Below, piece after piece: positions 63,291 to 64,000 of a stretch of DNA of 64,000 nt (position 1 is the first letter of the stretch; the number at the start of each line of letters is the position of its first letter). Below the pieces are notes generated by a model, which saw only the letters and a list, made by a program, of their open reading frames with translations, ran no database searches and was not told the origin of the DNA. The DNA comes from Martelella mediterranea DSM 17316 (lineage in GTDB: Bacteria > Pseudomonadota > Alphaproteobacteria > Rhizobiales > Rhizobiaceae). The position numbers were made by a program, and so were the translations under genes. The stretch is taken from NCBI RefSeq assembly GCF_002043005.1, contig NZ_CP020333.1, positions 1 through 64,000 on the forward strand. Direction: 5' to 3'.

Positions 63291-64000
63291 ATGAAAACCC
63301 TGACTTTGACAACGGCAGCCCTGGCACTCGTTCTCGGTGCGGGGGCCGCCCATGCGGGATGCGGGATTGAAGGCGGCAGCGTCCGCATCCTGGCGAATGA
63401 TTTCGATGCCATTGGCACCGTGCTGGACGGCGCCAAGGCCTGTGCCGGCGACGGCGTGACCGTTGAGGTCAACATGACCACCGAGCACAAGTCCATCCAG
63501 GTCCCGGCGCTGACGGTCAATCCGGCGCAGTACACCGTTGCGGTGATCGCCAATAACTCGATCGTGCCGCTGCTCAACGACGATCTGATCCGCCCGATGG
63601 ATGATCTGGTCGAGAAATACGGCCAGCAGCTTCAGCCGTCCCAGCTCGTCAAGGTTGGCGGCAAGGTCATGGGCATCGCCTTCATGGTGAACGGCCAGAA
63701 CCTCTATATCCGGGGCGATATCCTGGAAGAGGCCGGTCTCGAGCAGCCGACCACGATCGAGGGCATTCTGGAGGCCGCGAAGGTGATCCGCGAAAAGGGG
63801 ATCATGGAATATCCGCTGGCCGCCGCCGACCAGGCCGGCTGGTATCTCGGCAATGAATTCGTCAACACCTATCTCGGCCTTGGCGGCGAATTCTTCGAGC
63901 CGGGCTCGGCCGAACCCGCCATCGATGGCGAGACCGGCCTGAAGACGCTGGAGATCATGAAGGCGCTCACCGAATATATGGGCCCGGAATACATGACCTA
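63291..64000 (+). CDS. ABC importer family 1 substrate-binding protein, truncated by window end
   Basis: N-terminal 236 residues visible. A signal peptide (LTTAALALVLGAGAAHAG) is followed by a family 1 solute-binding fold (SVRILANDFDAIGTVLDGA, GKVMGIAFMVNGQNLYIRGD, LEEAGLEQPTTIEGILEAA). ATG 63291 has GGAGTG upstream. Sixty bases after the NTF2-fold gene and probably in its operon, with permease genes expected beyond the window. Ligand unknown; context suggests the substrate of the amidase/dehydrogenase set. Confidence 0.88.
   Translation, partial: MKTLTLTTAALALVLGAGAAHAGCGIEGGSVRILANDFDAIGTVLDGAKACAGDGVTVEVNMTTEHKSIQVPALTVNPAQYTVAVIANNSIVPLLNDDLIRPMDDLVEKYGQQLQPSQLVKVGGKVMGIAFMVNGQNLYIRGDILEEAGLEQPTTIEGILEAAKVIREKGIMEYPLAAADQAGWYLGNEFVNTYLGLGGEFFEPGSAEPAIDGETGLKTLEIMKALTEYMGPEYMT

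Overview
The window opens exactly at the start of a repA-repB-repC cassette, the replication and partition system of large secondary replicons in the Hyphomicrobiales (Rhizobiales). With the high G+C content, a repABC-linked tyrosine recombinase/DUF1403/ScpB set, a PrsD/PrsE-type exporter and many high-affinity ABC importers, this points to a megaplasmid or chromid of a Rhizobiaceae-like alphaproteobacterium, linearised at repA. The genus cannot be fixed from the sequence alone.

Layout. (1) 1-3743: repABC with a countertranscribed RNA and attenuator hairpin before repC, and an AT-rich putative origin inside repC. (2) 3.8-14.4 kb: backbone and maintenance accessory zone. It holds a WYL regulator with a divergent DUF1761 membrane protein, VapBC, a XerC/D-like recombinase with DUF1403 and ScpB proteins, a DUF3883 nuclease-like protein, a HigBA-type toxin-antitoxin pair with a 21-bp palindromic operator, a 791-residue tyrosine recombinase and a frameshifted RHE_PE00001-family pseudogene. 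(3) 14.5-24.8 kb: a giant repeat-rich calcium-binding type I secretion substrate. It has lost its 5' end and is split by an ISAs1-family element with a perfect 10-bp target duplication. It is followed by an intact PrsD-like ABC exporter and PrsE-like adaptor. (4) 24.8-27.7 kb: scar region with regulator fragments, a sugar-isomerase-like gene and a TetR gene. (5) 28.0-37.2 kb: one eight-gene plus-strand carbohydrate operon (ABC importer, Zn-alcohol dehydrogenase, GH5-like hydrolase, D-lactate dehydrogenase, Gfo/Idh/MocA oxidoreductase). (6) 45.5-37.25 kb, minus strand: a six-gene Dpp-type ABC importer operon ending in two enolase-superfamily sugar-acid dehydratases, with a divergent GntR gene. 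(7) 46.6-54.9 kb: an IS110-type relic, a second GntR regulator and an eight-gene amino-acid operon (HAD hydrolase, polar amino-acid ABC importer, PLP dehydratase, aminotransferase, RidA). (8) 55.1-58.1 kb: an MBL-fold protein, an SDR with divergent MarR, a broken ParDE pair and a truncated GAF protein. (9) 58.2-64 kb: an SDR/HisD-like dehydrogenase/amidase block facing a double NTF2-fold protein and an ABC binding protein that runs off the window.

How it works together. The first 14 kb keeps the replicon: copy control, partition, multimer resolution and addiction. The rest is a catabolic cargo, in which each uptake system is coupled to its own dehydrogenases or dehydratases and, where visible, to a divergent regulator with inverted-repeat operators between the genes. 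Scars (IS insertion, truncated or frameshifted genes, short repeats resembling tRNA 3' ends) are concentrated at the borders between cargo blocks, consistent with modular acquisition. The most promising undescribed items are: the HisD-like/amidase/NTF2 cluster with a 50-codon ORF overlapping the amidase start and a TATGCAAA operator array; the Dpp-type importer plus dual dehydratase operon; the interrupted DxDGDG-repeat exoprotein; and the alternating ATAATG/CATTAT array in front of the plasmid recombinase.
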